This document shows, piece by piece, positions 1 through 7,958 of a stretch of 64,000 nucleotides of DNA. The notes beneath the pieces were generated by a model. It saw nothing but the letters and a program-made list of their open reading frames with translations, did no database searches and was not told the origin of the DNA. Position numbers and translations under genes: made by a program. This DNA is from Actinoallomurus bryophytorum (GTDB lineage: Bacteria > Actinomycetota > Actinomycetes > Streptosporangiales > Streptosporangiaceae), in the NCBI RefSeq assembly GCF_006716425.1, contig NZ_VFOZ01000003.1, positions 186,001 to 250,000 on the forward strand, written 5' to 3'. Position 1 is the first letter of the stretch. Each line of letters begins with the position of its first letter.

Positions 1-783
1 GACCTGGTCACCCCCATCGGAAAAGGCCAGCGCGGTCTCATCGTGGCGCCGCCCAAAGCGGGCAAGACCATGATTCTGCAGGCCATCGCAAAGGCCATCC
101 GGACAAATAACCCGGAATGCCACGTAATGATCGTGCTCGTCGACGAACGGCCCGAAGAGGTCACCGACATGCAGCGGTCGGCGGACGCCGAGGTCATCCA
201 CTCCACCTTCGACCGCCCGGCGAGCGAGCACATCGCCCTCGCCGAGCTGGCGATCGAGCGCGCCAAGCGGATCGTCGAGCTCGGCGGCGACGTGGTCGTC
301 ATCCTCGACTCGATCACCCGGCTCGGCCGGGCGTACAACCTCGCGGCTCCCTCGAGCAGCCGCATCCTGGCCGGCGGCGTGGCCGCGACGGCCATCCACC
401 CGCCGCGCCGTTTCCTCGGCGCCGCCCGCAACATCGAGGACGGCGGCTCCCTGACCATCATCGCGTCGGTGCTCGTGGAGACCGGTTCGCGTATGGACGA
501 GGTCTTCTTCGAGGAGTTCAAGGGCACCGGCAACATGGAGCTGCGGCTACGCCGCGACCTCGCCGACAGGCGGATCTTCCCGGCCGTCGACGCCGCGCCC
601 TCCAGCACCCGCCGCGACGACCTGCTCATGTCCTCCATCGAGCTGGAGACCGTGGCCCGGCTGCGCCAGGTGTTGCACTCCCTCGGTCCTCAGGAGGCTC
701 TCGAGCTCCTCACCGGCAAACTCCGCGAGACCTCCTCCAACGCGGAGTTCCTCACCCAGATTCTGCGCGAGTCCGCACGCTGA
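1..783 (+). CDS. rho: Transcription termination factor Rho, C-terminal part (5' end outside window)
   Basis: The frame is open from base 1, so this is the last ~260 residues of a Rho protein, the hexameric RNA-dependent ATPase that ends transcription. The P-loop APPKAGKT is encoded at bases 46-69, followed by the [12 protein letters not shown]-loop region and the R-loop segment ending in [11 protein letters not shown], all diagnostic of Rho. The N-terminal RNA-binding part is outside. The C-terminus departs from the usual actinobacterial Rho ([15 protein letters not shown] in place of the usual alanine/proline-rich helix), and the gene converges on glmS with only 21 bp between stop codons. 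The rpmE-prfA genes that normally follow actinobacterial rho are absent, so this may be a second, divergent copy. Rho identity is secure; paralogue status is inference. Confidence 0.95.
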   Translation, partial: DLVTPIGKGQRGLIVAPPKAGKTMILQAIAKAIRTNNPECHVMIVLVDERPEEVTDMQRSADAEVIHSTFDRPASEHIALAELAIERAKRIVELGGDVVVILDSITRLGRAYNLAAPSSSRILAGGVAATAIHPPRRFLGAARNIEDGGSLTIIASVLVETGSRMDEVFFEEFKGTGNMELRLRRDLADRRIFPAVDAAPSSTRRDDLLMSSIELETVARLRQVLHSLGPQEALELLTGKLRETSSNAEFLTQILRESAR

Positions 784-804
784 GAGCCCAAGACCGTGCC
801 TGCC

Positions 805-2607
805 TCAGTCGACGGTCACGCTCTTGGCCAGGTTGCGTGGCTTGTCCACGTCATGGCCCAGCGCCACCGCCGCGTGATAGGCGAGTAGCTGCAGCGGGAT
901 CGTCAACAGGATCGGGTCGAGCTCGGGTTCGTTCTTCGGCACCGCGATCGCGTCCTCGCCCGCCACACCGTGGCCGATGGTCACCACCCGGCCGTGCCGG
1001 GCCCTGATCTCCCCGAGCGTCGAGCGGTTCTTGTCCAGGAGTTCGTCGTCCGGGACGATCGCGACCGTCGGAAGCGCGGGACTGACGAGAGCCAGCGGGC
1101 CGTGCTTGAGCTCGCTCGCGGGATACGCCTCCGCGTGGACGTAGGAGACCTCCTTGAGCTTCTGCGCCCCCTCGCGTGCGACCGGCCAGCCGCGGACCCG
1201 CCCCACGAACAGCATGCTGTGATACTTCGCCAGGTCCCCGGCCAGTGCGGCGATCCGGTCCTCCTGCTCCAGGATCTCCCCGATCTGCGCGGGCAGCGCC
1301 CGCAGCCCCTCGGTGATCCGCCGGCCGTCGGCGGGGGACAGGTCATGGATCCGGCCCAGGTGCAGCGCGAGCAGCGCGAACACCACCGCCGTCGACGTGT
1401 ACGCCTTGGTCGAGGCGACCGCGATCTCCGGACCGGCGTGCAGGTAGATCCCGCCGTCGCACTCGCGGGCGATCGCGCTGCCGACGGCGTTGACCACGCC
1501 GAGGACCCGGCCGCCCTTGCGCCGCAGCTCCTGCACCGCGGCGAGCGTGTCGTAGGTCTCGCCGGACTGGCTGACCGCGACGTAGAGCGTGTCCGCCTCG
1601 ACGACCGGGTTGCGGTAGCGGAACTCCGACGCGGGCTCGGCGTCCGCCGGGATCCGGGCCAGCTCCTCGATGAGCTGCGCGCCCACCTGGCCCGCGTAGT
1701 ACGCCGAGCCGCAACCGAGGATCTTCACCCGGCGTATGGCACGTGCCTCGCGGGGGTCCAGGTCCAGCCCGCCCAGGTGGGCCGTGTGGAACCGGGCGTC
1801 GAGCCGTCCCCGCAGCGCACGCTCGACCGCGGCGGGCTGCTCGTGGATCTCCTTGCGCATGAAGTGCGTGTAGCCCTCGGCGTCATAGGCCGCGTCCTCG
1901 GTCTCGATGACCGAGGGCTCCTTGAGCGTGACCTGGGCGTCCAGGGTGAACGTGCGGAACCCGTCGGGCCGGATCGAGGCGAGCTCGCCGTCGTCCAGGT
2001 GCACCACCTGGCGCGTGTAGCGGACCAGCGCGGCGACGTCGGAGGCCGCGAACATCTCCTTCTCCCCGATGCCCAGCACGACCGGGCTGCCGTTGCGGGC
2101 GACGACGAGCACGCCGGGGTGGCGCGCGTCCACCACGGCGATGCCGTACGTGCCGACGATCTGTGACAGCGCCTCGCGTACGGCGTCCTCCAGCTCGTCC
2201 GCGCTCGACCGCGCGATCAGGTGGGGGATGACCTCGCTGTCGGTCTCGGACGCGAACTCCACGCCGTCGGCCGCCAGCTTGGCGCGCAGCTCGTCGGCGT
2301 TCTCGATGATGCCGTTGTGCACGACCGCGACGGTGCCGGCGACGTGCGGGTGCGCGTTCTCGTCGCTCGGCTCGCCGTGCGTCGCCCAGCGGGTGTGGCC
2401 GATCCCCGTGCCGCCCTTGAAGCGCGCGGGCAGGCTCGCCGCCATCGCGGCGACGCGCCCCTCCTTCTTGCGCACCCGCAGGTCACCGGAGCGCCCGGCG
2501 ACGGCGAGGCCGGCCGAGTCGTACCCGCGGTACTCCAGGCGTGCCAGCCCCTCGGTCAGGATCGGGACGGCGTCCCTGTGCCCGGTGTAGGCCACGATTC
2601 CGCACAT
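805..2607 (-). CDS. glmS: Glutamine--fructose-6-phosphate aminotransferase (isomerizing)
   Basis: Makes glucosamine-6-phosphate from fructose-6-phosphate and glutamine, the first step to UDP-GlcNAc and peptidoglycan. The 600-residue length matches the family. The protein starts MCGIVAYTG, so Cys2 becomes the N-terminal nucleophile of the class II glutaminase domain, and RGYDSAG follows at residues 27-33. Two SIS sugar-isomerase domains follow, with SQSGE and ASTKAYTST motifs, and the C-terminus ends KSVTVD as in GlmS proteins. The gene ends 21 bp from the converging rho gene. A small unknown gene lies 25 bp upstream on the same strand and may be co-transcribed. No ribozyme-like leader is visible. 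Confidence 0.97.
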   Translation of the reverse strand: MCGIVAYTGHRDAVPILTEGLARLEYRGYDSAGLAVAGRSGDLRVRKKEGRVAAMAASLPARFKGGTGIGHTRWATHGEPSDENAHPHVAGTVAVVHNGIIENADELRAKLAADGVEFASETDSEVIPHLIARSSADELEDAVREALSQIVGTYGIAVVDARHPGVLVVARNGSPVVLGIGEKEMFAASDVAALVRYTRQVVHLDDGELASIRPDGFRTFTLDAQVTLKEPSVIETEDAAYDAEGYTHFMRKEIHEQPAAVERALRGRLDARFHTAHLGGLDLDPREARAIRRVKILGCGSAYYAGQVGAQLIEELARIPADAEPASEFRYRNPVVEADTLYVAVSQSGETYDTLAAVQELRRKGGRVLGVVNAVGSAIARECDGGIYLHAGPEIAVASTKAYTSTAVVFALLALHLGRIHDLSPADGRRITEGLRALPAQIGEILEQEDRIAALAGDLAKYHSMLFVGRVRGWPVAREGAQKLKEVSYVHAEAYPASELKHGPLALVSPALPTVAIVPDDELLDKNRSTLGEIRARHGRVVTIGHGVAGEDAIAVPKNEPELDPILLTIPLQLLAYHAAVALGHDVDKPRNLAKSVTVD

Positions 2608-2632
2608 GGGGCCTGCCTTTCCTCGTCGATGG

Positions 2633-2902
2633 TCATCCGTACACGATGCGCCGCAGCTGACGGAGCGAGAGCTCCGGAGGAGCGACCCGGCGCTGCGGCA
2701 GCTCGGCCGCGACGCGTTCGAAGATCTGGTCGTTGGTCAGTCCGCGCGCCTTCAGCTCCGCGTGCCGCCGCCGGACGAACTCCTCGGCCGGCTCGGCGAA
2801 GTACGCGAGCACGTCCGCGACCACCCGCGCGGCCTCGCCCGCGCTCAGCGAGGTGGTACGGCTGAGGTGGACGAGGAGATCGTCGTACACGCGGTCGGAC
2901 AT
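2633..2902 (-). CDS. Small conserved-looking protein, function unknown
   Basis: An 89-residue soluble, largely helical protein starting MSDRVYDDLLVHLS. I do not recognise a named family. The frame is open further upstream, but the extension would run through the hairpin at 2941-2968 and has an atypical composition, so the ATG at 2902 is preferred. The protein is rich in Glu/Arg/Ala, has no membrane segment, and ends QLRRIVYG. It lies 25 bp before glmS on the same strand and may be transcribed with it. Codon bias (G/C at third positions) supports real coding. Function is open. Confidence 0.6.
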   Translation of the reverse strand: MSDRVYDDLLVHLSRTTSLSAGEAARVVADVLAYFAEPAEEFVRRRHAELKARGLTNDQIFERVAAELPQRRVAPPELSLRQLRRIVYG

Positions 2903-2940
2903 GCGTTGTGATCCTGCCGGATTCTTGCCCCGAAAGCCAA

Positions 2941-2968
2941 GTTTCCTGCCCGGTATCGGGCAGGAAAC
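2941..2968. terminator. Perfect 12-bp inverted repeat, likely terminator of the SDR gene
   Basis: Arms GTTTCCTGCCCG and CGGGCAGGAAAC are exact complements around a GTAT loop. The hairpin lies between the SDR stop (2994) and the start of the small gene (2902), both on the minus strand. There is no strong U-tract, which is common for actinomycete terminators. It could also be an operator for the small gene-glmS unit. Confidence 0.6.
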
Positions 2969-2993
2969 AGGACTTAGGCCATACGATCTGCGG

Positions 2994-3752
2994 TCAGGCG
3001 GTCGCACCCCCGTCGACGGTCAGTTCGTGACCGACGACGAACGCCGACTCGGGCGAGGCCAGCCACAGGACCGCCGCCGCGACCTCCTCGGTCGCGCCGA
3101 TCCGCCCGGCCGGGATGCGTTCGCCGACGCGAGCCGCGACGTCGGCCTCGCTTTCCCCGGGGCGCATCGACATGGCGGTGGCGATCGGCCCGGGGCTGAC
3201 CACGTTGATCCGTACGCCCTCGGCGATGGCCTCACGCGCGGCCGCCTTGGAGAGCGCGACCACGCCCGCCTTGGTCGCGCCGTACGCGCCGATCCCCGGC
3301 ACCGCGGTGACCCCGATGGAGGCGGTGTTCACGATCACGCCGCCGCCGTTGGCCCGCATGTGCGCGAGTTCGTGCCTGAGCGACAGCCAGACCCCGGTCA
3401 GGTTGGTGCCGACCATCGCGTCCCAGGACGCCTCGTCGATGCCGGTGACCGGGCCACCGTGCAGGACGGCGGCGTTGTTGAACGCGATGTGCAGGCCACC
3501 GTGGCGTTCGACGGTCGTCGCCACGAGCCGGGCCACGTCCTCGGAGCGTGACACGTCGGCCGTCACGGCGCTCGCCGTCCCGCCCTCCTCCTCGATGAGC
3601 TTCACGGTCCGTGCCAGCGGTTCGGCGCCGCGCCCGGACACCACGACGGCGGCGCCCTCACGGGCGAACGCCAGCGCGGTGGCCTGGCCGATGCCGGAGC
3701 CGCCGCCGGTCACGAGCGCGACCTTTCCGGTGAAACGTGCGGTCATTGCCAT
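2994..3752 (-). CDS. SDR-family NAD(P)-dependent oxidoreductase
   Basis: A 252-residue classical short-chain dehydrogenase/reductase. The cofactor motif TGGGSGIG is at residues 15-22, NNA at 92-94, catalytic Ser near 145, and the YxxxK pair at Tyr157/Lys161. The C-terminal half carries the usual PGPI and VDGG motifs. The likely reaction is reversible oxidation of an alcohol or ketone, substrate unknown. A second Met (residue 3) is an equally good start. It lies 10 bp downstream of the MFS transporter gene on the same strand, so tetR-MFS-SDR may form one operon controlled by the TetR protein, with the hairpin at 2941-2968 ending it. Confidence 0.92.
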   Translation of the reverse strand: MAMTARFTGKVALVTGGGSGIGQATALAFAREGAAVVVSGRGAEPLARTVKLIEEEGGTASAVTADVSRSEDVARLVATTVERHGGLHIAFNNAAVLHGGPVTGIDEASWDAMVGTNLTGVWLSLRHELAHMRANGGGVIVNTASIGVTAVPGIGAYGATKAGVVALSKAAAREAIAEGVRINVVSPGPIATAMSMRPGESEADVAARVGERIPAGRIGATEEVAAAVLWLASPESAFVVGHELTVDGGATA

Positions 3753-3762
3753 CTCTCCTTGA

Positions 3763-5073
3763 TCATTTGGTGCCGCGCCGAAGCAGCGCGGTCAGTGCGG
3801 TGAGGACGAAGGCGATCGCGGCGGCCCGCAGCGCGAAGGCGTACCCGGCGGGGACGTCGCGTGAGTGGGCGGCGGCGAGCGAGGTCAGCAGAGTGAGGCC
3901 GGCCGGCGGCCCGATCTCCATGGCGGAGTTCAGCACCCCGCCGGCGAGCCCGGCCTGCTCGGCCGGGACGCCGTCCATGGCGGAGACCGTCGCGGCGGCG
4001 AACGTCGTCCCGGCCCCCAGCGAGAAGACGACCAGCCCGGCGTAGGGCAGGCCGAGGCGTGCGAGCAGGAACAGCCCGGCGGCGGTGACCACCAGCCCGG
4101 CGATCATGACGCGCCGGGCGCCGAGCCGGGCGATGAGCGGCCCGGCGAGTACGCCGGCGGCGGCGAGGGCCGGGGCGGGCAGGAGCAGGACCATCGAGGT
4201 CCGCAGCGGCGACAGTCCGCGTACCTGCTGGAGATAGAGGGCGAGCAGGTAGAACGCGGTCGCCATGGCCGCCGCGGTCAGCGCGGTGGCGATCAGTGGC
4301 AGGGCGCGGCCGCGTACGAAGGGCAGCGGGGTCAGCGGGACGGGGGAGTGGTGCTCCACCAGGCCGAACAGGACGAGGACAGCCAGGCCGATGGCGACCG
4401 CCCAGGCGGAGTGCCCCAGACCGTAGAGCAGCGCGCCGAGGCCGGCGGTCGCGAGGAACGCGCCCGGCCAGTCGATCCGGCCGCCGGACCGCGGAAGGCC
4501 CTCCGGCACCAGGCGCCGTGCCGCGGCGACGGTGACGATCGCGACGGCCAGCGGCAGCAGGAACAGCCATCGCCACGACATCCAGGTCGCCGCCACGCCG
4601 GACAGGACGTTCCCGGCCGTCGCCCCCGAACTGCTCAGCACCCCCCACACGGCCATCGCCCGGCCGTACCGGCGGCGGTCGGGAAGGACGTCGCCGACCA
4701 GCGCCATCGCGGCCGGCGCCGCCAGCGCCGCGCCGACGCCCTCGCCGAGGCGCGCCGCGAGCAGCACGCCGAGCCCCGGGGCCGCCGCCGCGACGGCCGA
4801 GGCGGCGCCGAACACGGTCATGCCGGCGATGAGCGCTCTGCGGGGGCCGAACAGGTCCGCGAGCCGTCCGCCGAGCAGCAGCAGGCCGCCGAAGGACAGG
4901 CCGTACGCGGAGGCGACGAGCACCAGGTCCGGCGGGTCCGCGCCCAGGTCGTGCTGGATCTGGGGCAGCGCGACGGTGATGAGGGTGATGCTCGCGATGA
5001 GCGTGACCTGGACGGTGCCGAGCAGGATGAGCGTCGCTCTTTCTAGACCGATCGTTCTGTTATCAGGGCGCAC
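3763..5073 (-). CDS. MFS transporter (drug-efflux type)
   Basis: A 436-residue polytopic membrane protein with 12 or more hydrophobic helices and the MFS loop motif GGRLADLFGPRR after helix 2, typical of drug/H+ antiporters. The start is the GTG at 5073, which has GAGGAGAAGG upstream. Upstream extension would overlap the tetR gene and has non-coding character. It follows tetR by 37 bp, so the two are probably co-transcribed. A TetR-type half-palindrome (GACCGATCGTTC, 5046-5057) sits inside its first codons. Substrate is unknown; export of a toxic compound sensed by the TetR protein is the natural inference. Confidence 0.9.
   Translation of the reverse strand: MRPDNRTIGLERATLILLGTVQVTLIASITLITVALPQIQHDLGADPPDLVLVASAYGLSFGGLLLLGGRLADLFGPRRALIAGMTVFGAASAVAAAAPGLGVLLAARLGEGVGAALAAPAAMALVGDVLPDRRRYGRAMAVWGVLSSSGATAGNVLSGVAATWMSWRWLFLLPLAVAIVTVAAARRLVPEGLPRSGGRIDWPGAFLATAGLGALLYGLGHSAWAVAIGLAVLVLFGLVEHHSPVPLTPLPFVRGRALPLIATALTAAAMATAFYLLALYLQQVRGLSPLRTSMVLLLPAPALAAAGVLAGPLIARLGARRVMIAGLVVTAAGLFLLARLGLPYAGLVVFSLGAGTTFAAATVSAMDGVPAEQAGLAGGVLNSAMEIGPPAGLTLLTSLAAAHSRDVPAGYAFALRAAAIAFVLTALTALLRRGTK
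5046..5057. promoter_or_regulatory. Second candidate TetR operator, inside start of MFS gene
   Basis: GACCGATCGTTC matches 11 of 12 bases of the perfect palindrome GACCGATCGGTC upstream of tetR (5716-5727). It lies at codons 6-9 of the MFS gene. Two near-identical palindromes 670 bp apart around the same regulator suggest cooperative binding or a block to elongation. This is inference from sequence similarity. Confidence 0.45.
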
Positions 5074-5110
5074 GAAAACCTTCTCCTCGTCGGGGGTCGC
5101 TCGGTCCGGG

Positions 5111-5692
5111 TCAGTCCAGCAGGGACAGGGCCTGCTCGGCCGCGTCGCGGAGGCGCGCGGGGTCAGGGCCGGTGCGGCCGAGCACCTGGATGCCCTGGAG
5201 CAGGACGAGCAGGAAGCGCGCGAGCGCGCGGGGATCCTTGCCGTCCGCAAGCTCGCCCTGGGCGCGTGCCCGGATCAGCGCCGAGGTCAGCGCGGTCTCC
5301 ACGGTGTCCCAGCTCGCCGCGACCAGGCGTGCCGTACGCGGGTCGCGCCCGGCCAGCTCGACCGCGCTGTTGACCACCAGGCAGCCGCGCCGGTGCTCGT
5401 CGCCGATCGACTCCTCGGCGTAGGCGCGGACCAGGGCGCGTACCGCGGGCAGGGCCGGGCCCGGCTGCGACAGCATCTCGACGACGCCGGGGTCGCGGCT
5501 CTGGACGTAGCGCTCGCAGGCCTTGAGGTAGAGATCGTGCTTGCCGCCGAAGGTGGCGTAGATGCTCGCGCGTGCGATGCCCAGGTGCTCGACGAGGTCG
5601 GCCATCGAGGTCGCCTCGTATCCGCGCTCCCAGAACAGCTCCAGCGCCCGCTGGAGCGCCGCGTCGGGATCGAACTGCTTGGTCCGTGCCAC
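5111..5692 (-). CDS. TetR/AcrR-family transcriptional regulator
   Basis: A 193-residue TetR-type repressor. The N-terminal helix-turn-helix spans about residues 8-53 (ATSMADLVEHLGIARASIYATFGGK), followed by an all-helical ligand domain. The start is the GTG at 5692. On its strand, TTGACC (5724-5729), an 18-bp spacer and TAACGT (5700-5705) form a promoter whose start point would fall on or next to the GTG, so the mRNA may be leaderless. A perfect palindrome covers the -35 box, pointing to autoregulation. It precedes the MFS transporter, its likely target. Confidence 0.93.
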   Translation of the reverse strand: MARTKQFDPDAALQRALELFWERGYEATSMADLVEHLGIARASIYATFGGKHDLYLKACERYVQSRDPGVVEMLSQPGPALPAVRALVRAYAEESIGDEHRRGCLVVNSAVELAGRDPRTARLVAASWDTVETALTSALIRARAQGELADGKDPRALARFLLVLLQGIQVLGRTGPDPARLRDAAEQALSLLD

Positions 5693-5715
5693 GTCCCGTA
5701 CGTTAGCTGTATCGA

Positions 5716-5727
5716 GACCGATCGGTC
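5716..5727. promoter_or_regulatory. TetR operator palindrome over the tetR promoter
   Basis: GACCGATCGGTC is a perfect 12-bp palindrome overlapping the predicted -35 box TTGACC of the tetR-MFS promoter. The overlap and the related copy at 5046-5057 support its use as the repressor's binding site. Confidence 0.6.
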
Positions 5728-5729
5728 AA

Positions 5730-6167
5730 TTAATCGACGAGACCGAGATGGACTTTCCCCGCGTCGTCGACGCGCCAGCCCGGGTTGTGGCAGACCTCCC
5801 AGACCACGCCGTTGGGGTCGGCGAAGTGGCCGTGGTAACCGCCGAAGGCGGCGGTCTGCGGGGGCTTGACGAGCGTGCCACCCGCCTCGACCGCACGCCG
5901 TACGGCGGCGTCGACGGCGGTGGGGGAGTCCACGTTGTGCGACAGGGTGAGACCGCCGAGCCGGCCGTCGGCCGGCGTGCCCTCCATGTCGGCGACGAAC
6001 TTGTCCGCCTGGAAGAGCCCGAGGACCAGCGCGGGCGCCACCTGGAAGAAGATGATCTCGCCGGGCACGTCGAGGAGCGCCGTCCAGCCCAGCCCGTCGC
6101 AGTAGAACGCGCGGGCGGCGTCGAGATCGGGCGTCGACAGGGTGAGGAAATGGGCTTGCTGTTTCAT
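5730..6167 (-). CDS. VOC-superfamily (glyoxalase/bleomycin-resistance-like) protein
   Basis: A ~145-residue protein with the paired beta-alpha-beta modules of the vicinal-oxygen-chelate fold: an N-terminal module with LDAARAFYCDGLGW and a C-terminal module with GHFADPNGVVWEV. The DPNG turn and the following Glu are typical of the metal-binding half. Such proteins are dioxygenases, isomerases or small-molecule binding proteins; the substrate cannot be told. ATG at 6167 is chosen; ATG at 6179 is possible. It is divergent from the AraC-like gene at 6203, a pairing that suggests regulation by that protein. Its stop is close to the tetR operator at 5716-5727. Confidence 0.85.
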   Translation of the reverse strand: MKQQAHFLTLSTPDLDAARAFYCDGLGWTALLDVPGEIIFFQVAPALVLGLFQADKFVADMEGTPADGRLGGLTLSHNVDSPTAVDAAVRRAVEAGGTLVKPPQTAAFGGYHGHFADPNGVVWEVCHNPGWRVDDAGKVHLGLVD

Positions 6168-6202
6168 ACGTTGAAGCATGGGCCCACCGGAGGAAGGTTG
6201 TC

Positions 6203-6931
6203 TTGAACGGATCGGACACGGCGCCCCCGTCGGGGGCGTTCTACCGTGAACACCGCCCGGTCCTGCCGCATCCGCTGGTGGAGTGCTCCTGGGAGCAACG
6301 CGTCGACTCCGACGCCTTCGTCCAGCGCGTCCTGCCGGACGCCTGCGCCGATCTGATCGTCTCCACGGCGGGGGAGGCGACCGTCGTCGGGCCGGCGACG
6401 TCGGTTCAGCTGCCCCGCCTTTCCGGCGGGGAACGCCTGCGCGGACTGCGCCTTCGCACCGCCGCCATCGGGCCGGCGCTCGGCCTGCCCGCGTACGAGC
6501 TCCGCGACCTCCAGGTGCCGCTGCGCGACCTGTTCCCGGCTCGCGAGGCGGGCCGGATCGCGGACCAGGTGCGGCGCGGCGAGCTCCCCTCCTTCCTGGA
6601 TCCGGGTGCGCGTGAGCCGCGCGTCGAACGCGCTCTGGGCGGCCTCAGGCGGCGGGCCCGTGTCGGTGACATCGCCGAGGACCTCGGCATGTCGTCGCGG
6701 CACCTGCGCCGCCTGGTCCTGGCGAACACCGGGCTGGAGCCGCGCACTCTGTCGCGCATCGCGCGGTTCCAGTGCTTCCTCGACCTGGCCGACCACACCG
6801 CCGGGCCGTCCCTGGCGGATCTGGCGGCACGTGCCGGATACGCCGACCAGGCCCACCTGGCCCGTGAGGTGCGTGCCCTGTCCGGGCTGACGCCCTCCGC
6901 CCTCCTGGCCGAACGCCGCGGCGCCGCCTGA
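6203..6931 (+). CDS. AraC-family helix-turn-helix regulator with DUF6597-like sensor domain
   Basis: A 242-residue regulator. The N-terminal part (to about residue 140) resembles the small beta-rich sensor domain of DUF6597-type AraC proteins (YREHRPVLPHPLVECSW, then DLIVS and GP motifs). The C-terminal ~90 residues are an AraC DNA-binding domain with two helix-turn-helix units (VGDIAEDLGMSSRHLRRLV and SLADLAARAGYADQAHLARE). The TTG at 6203 is taken as start because GGAGGAAGG lies six to seven bases before it. It is divergent from the VOC gene, its probable target. Confidence 0.88.
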   Translation: MNGSDTAPPSGAFYREHRPVLPHPLVECSWEQRVDSDAFVQRVLPDACADLIVSTAGEATVVGPATSVQLPRLSGGERLRGLRLRTAAIGPALGLPAYELRDLQVPLRDLFPAREAGRIADQVRRGELPSFLDPGAREPRVERALGGLRRRARVGDIAEDLGMSSRHLRRLVLANTGLEPRTLSRIARFQCFLDLADHTAGPSLADLAARAGYADQAHLAREVRALSGLTPSALLAERRGAA

Positions 6932-6937
6932 CCGGGG

Positions 6938-7834
6938 TCAGACCGTCCAGATCTCCGCGACGTACGCGGCGGCGTGCCGCACGAAGCGCGCGATGTCGGG
7001 AGAGGTCGCCGTGCTCGCCCATGCCACGTGGAGGCGGCTGCCGGACAGGCCCTCGGTGGGCACCGCGACGACGCCGGCGGGCGGGGAGTCGCCCACCAGC
7101 GACAGGGGAGCGAAGCCGATCGTGCGCGCCAGCCGCACGTTCGCGGTGAGCTGGCTCATGTCCTGGAGTGCCGGGCCGGGCCGCCAGTCGTGCGGGGCGA
7201 GGTCGGTGCCGGTCCAGTGGGCCGTCTCCGCCTCGGTGGTGCCGGGCCAGGTCGCGATGGTCTCCCCGGCGAGCTCGGCGCGGTCGATGACCGTACGCGA
7301 GGCGAGAGCGTGCCCGGCGGGCAGCAGGGCGACGCGCGGCTCGGTCCACAGCACGTCGCTGTCGAGCCCGCGGTCGTCGAACGGATGGCGCAGGAGCCCC
7401 ACGTCGACCTTGCCGTCGCGTAGCGCGTCGGTCTGCGCCTGCCAGTTGATGACGACGGCCTCCGCCGGCCGCTCTCCCGGATGGCTCGTATTGTAGGCAC
7501 GTACGAGGTGGTCCAGAGCCTCGATCTCGCAGCCGCGTGCGGTCACGCGCAGGCACGGGGCCTCCTGTTCGGCCCGTACCGCCCGCGTCACCGCGGCCCG
7601 TACGAGATCGTCCAGATCGCGTGCCTCGTCGAAGAGCACCCGCCCGGCCGCGGTCGGCCGTACGTCACGGTGGTCGCGGACGAGCAGCGGGACGCCGACG
7701 CTGTGCTCCAGCGCGCTGATCGCACGGGACAGCGCCGGCTGTGTCATGCCCAGCCGGCTCGCGGCCCGGGTGAAGTTGCGTTCCTCGGCCACCGCGACGA
7801 AGTAGCGCAGCTGCCGCAGGTCGATGTCGTTCAC
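6938..7834 (-). CDS. LysR-family transcriptional regulator
   Basis: A 298-residue LysR protein. The winged helix-turn-helix is at about residues 5-62 (LRQLRYFVAVAEERNFTRAA, MTQPALSRAISALE), followed by a two-lobe effector domain. The GTG at 7834 fits the family's usual start just before the first helix; the longer open frame upstream reads through the operator. It is divergent from the epimerase gene at 7959, and a 12-bp inverted repeat containing a T-N11-A LysR box lies between them, so control of that gene and of itself is likely. Confidence 0.93.
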   Translation of the reverse strand: MNDIDLRQLRYFVAVAEERNFTRAASRLGMTQPALSRAISALEHSVGVPLLVRDHRDVRPTAAGRVLFDEARDLDDLVRAAVTRAVRAEQEAPCLRVTARGCEIEALDHLVRAYNTSHPGERPAEAVVINWQAQTDALRDGKVDVGLLRHPFDDRGLDSDVLWTEPRVALLPAGHALASRTVIDRAELAGETIATWPGTTEAETAHWTGTDLAPHDWRPGPALQDMSQLTANVRLARTIGFAPLSLVGDSPPAGVVAVPTEGLSGSRLHVAWASTATSPDIARFVRHAAAYVAEIWTV

Positions 7835-7853
7835 CCCACCACCCTGGCACGGC

Positions 7854-7880
7854 GCACCCATGCCCTGCGGGCATGGGTGC
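7854..7880. promoter_or_regulatory. LysR-type operator (12-bp perfect inverted repeat)
   Basis: Arms GCACCCATGCCC and GGGCATGGGTGC are exact complements around TGC. The core TGCCCTGCGGGCA fits the LysR consensus T-N11-A with inner dyad symmetry. It lies in the 124-bp space between the divergent lysR gene and the epimerase gene. Confidence 0.7.
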
Positions 7881-7958
7881 ATGCCGAACAGGCTTTTCCC
7901 CTTTTCCACGGCCGTCGATCTACTGAGACCCACCTGGTCATTTAGCGAAAGGCATGTC

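Noticed and set aside
970-2166. Long plus-strand open frame (398 codons) antisense to glmS
   Set aside because: Composition (Arg/Val/Asp/Leu repeats) is that of a shadow of a GC-rich gene; no ribosome site and no recognisable domain.
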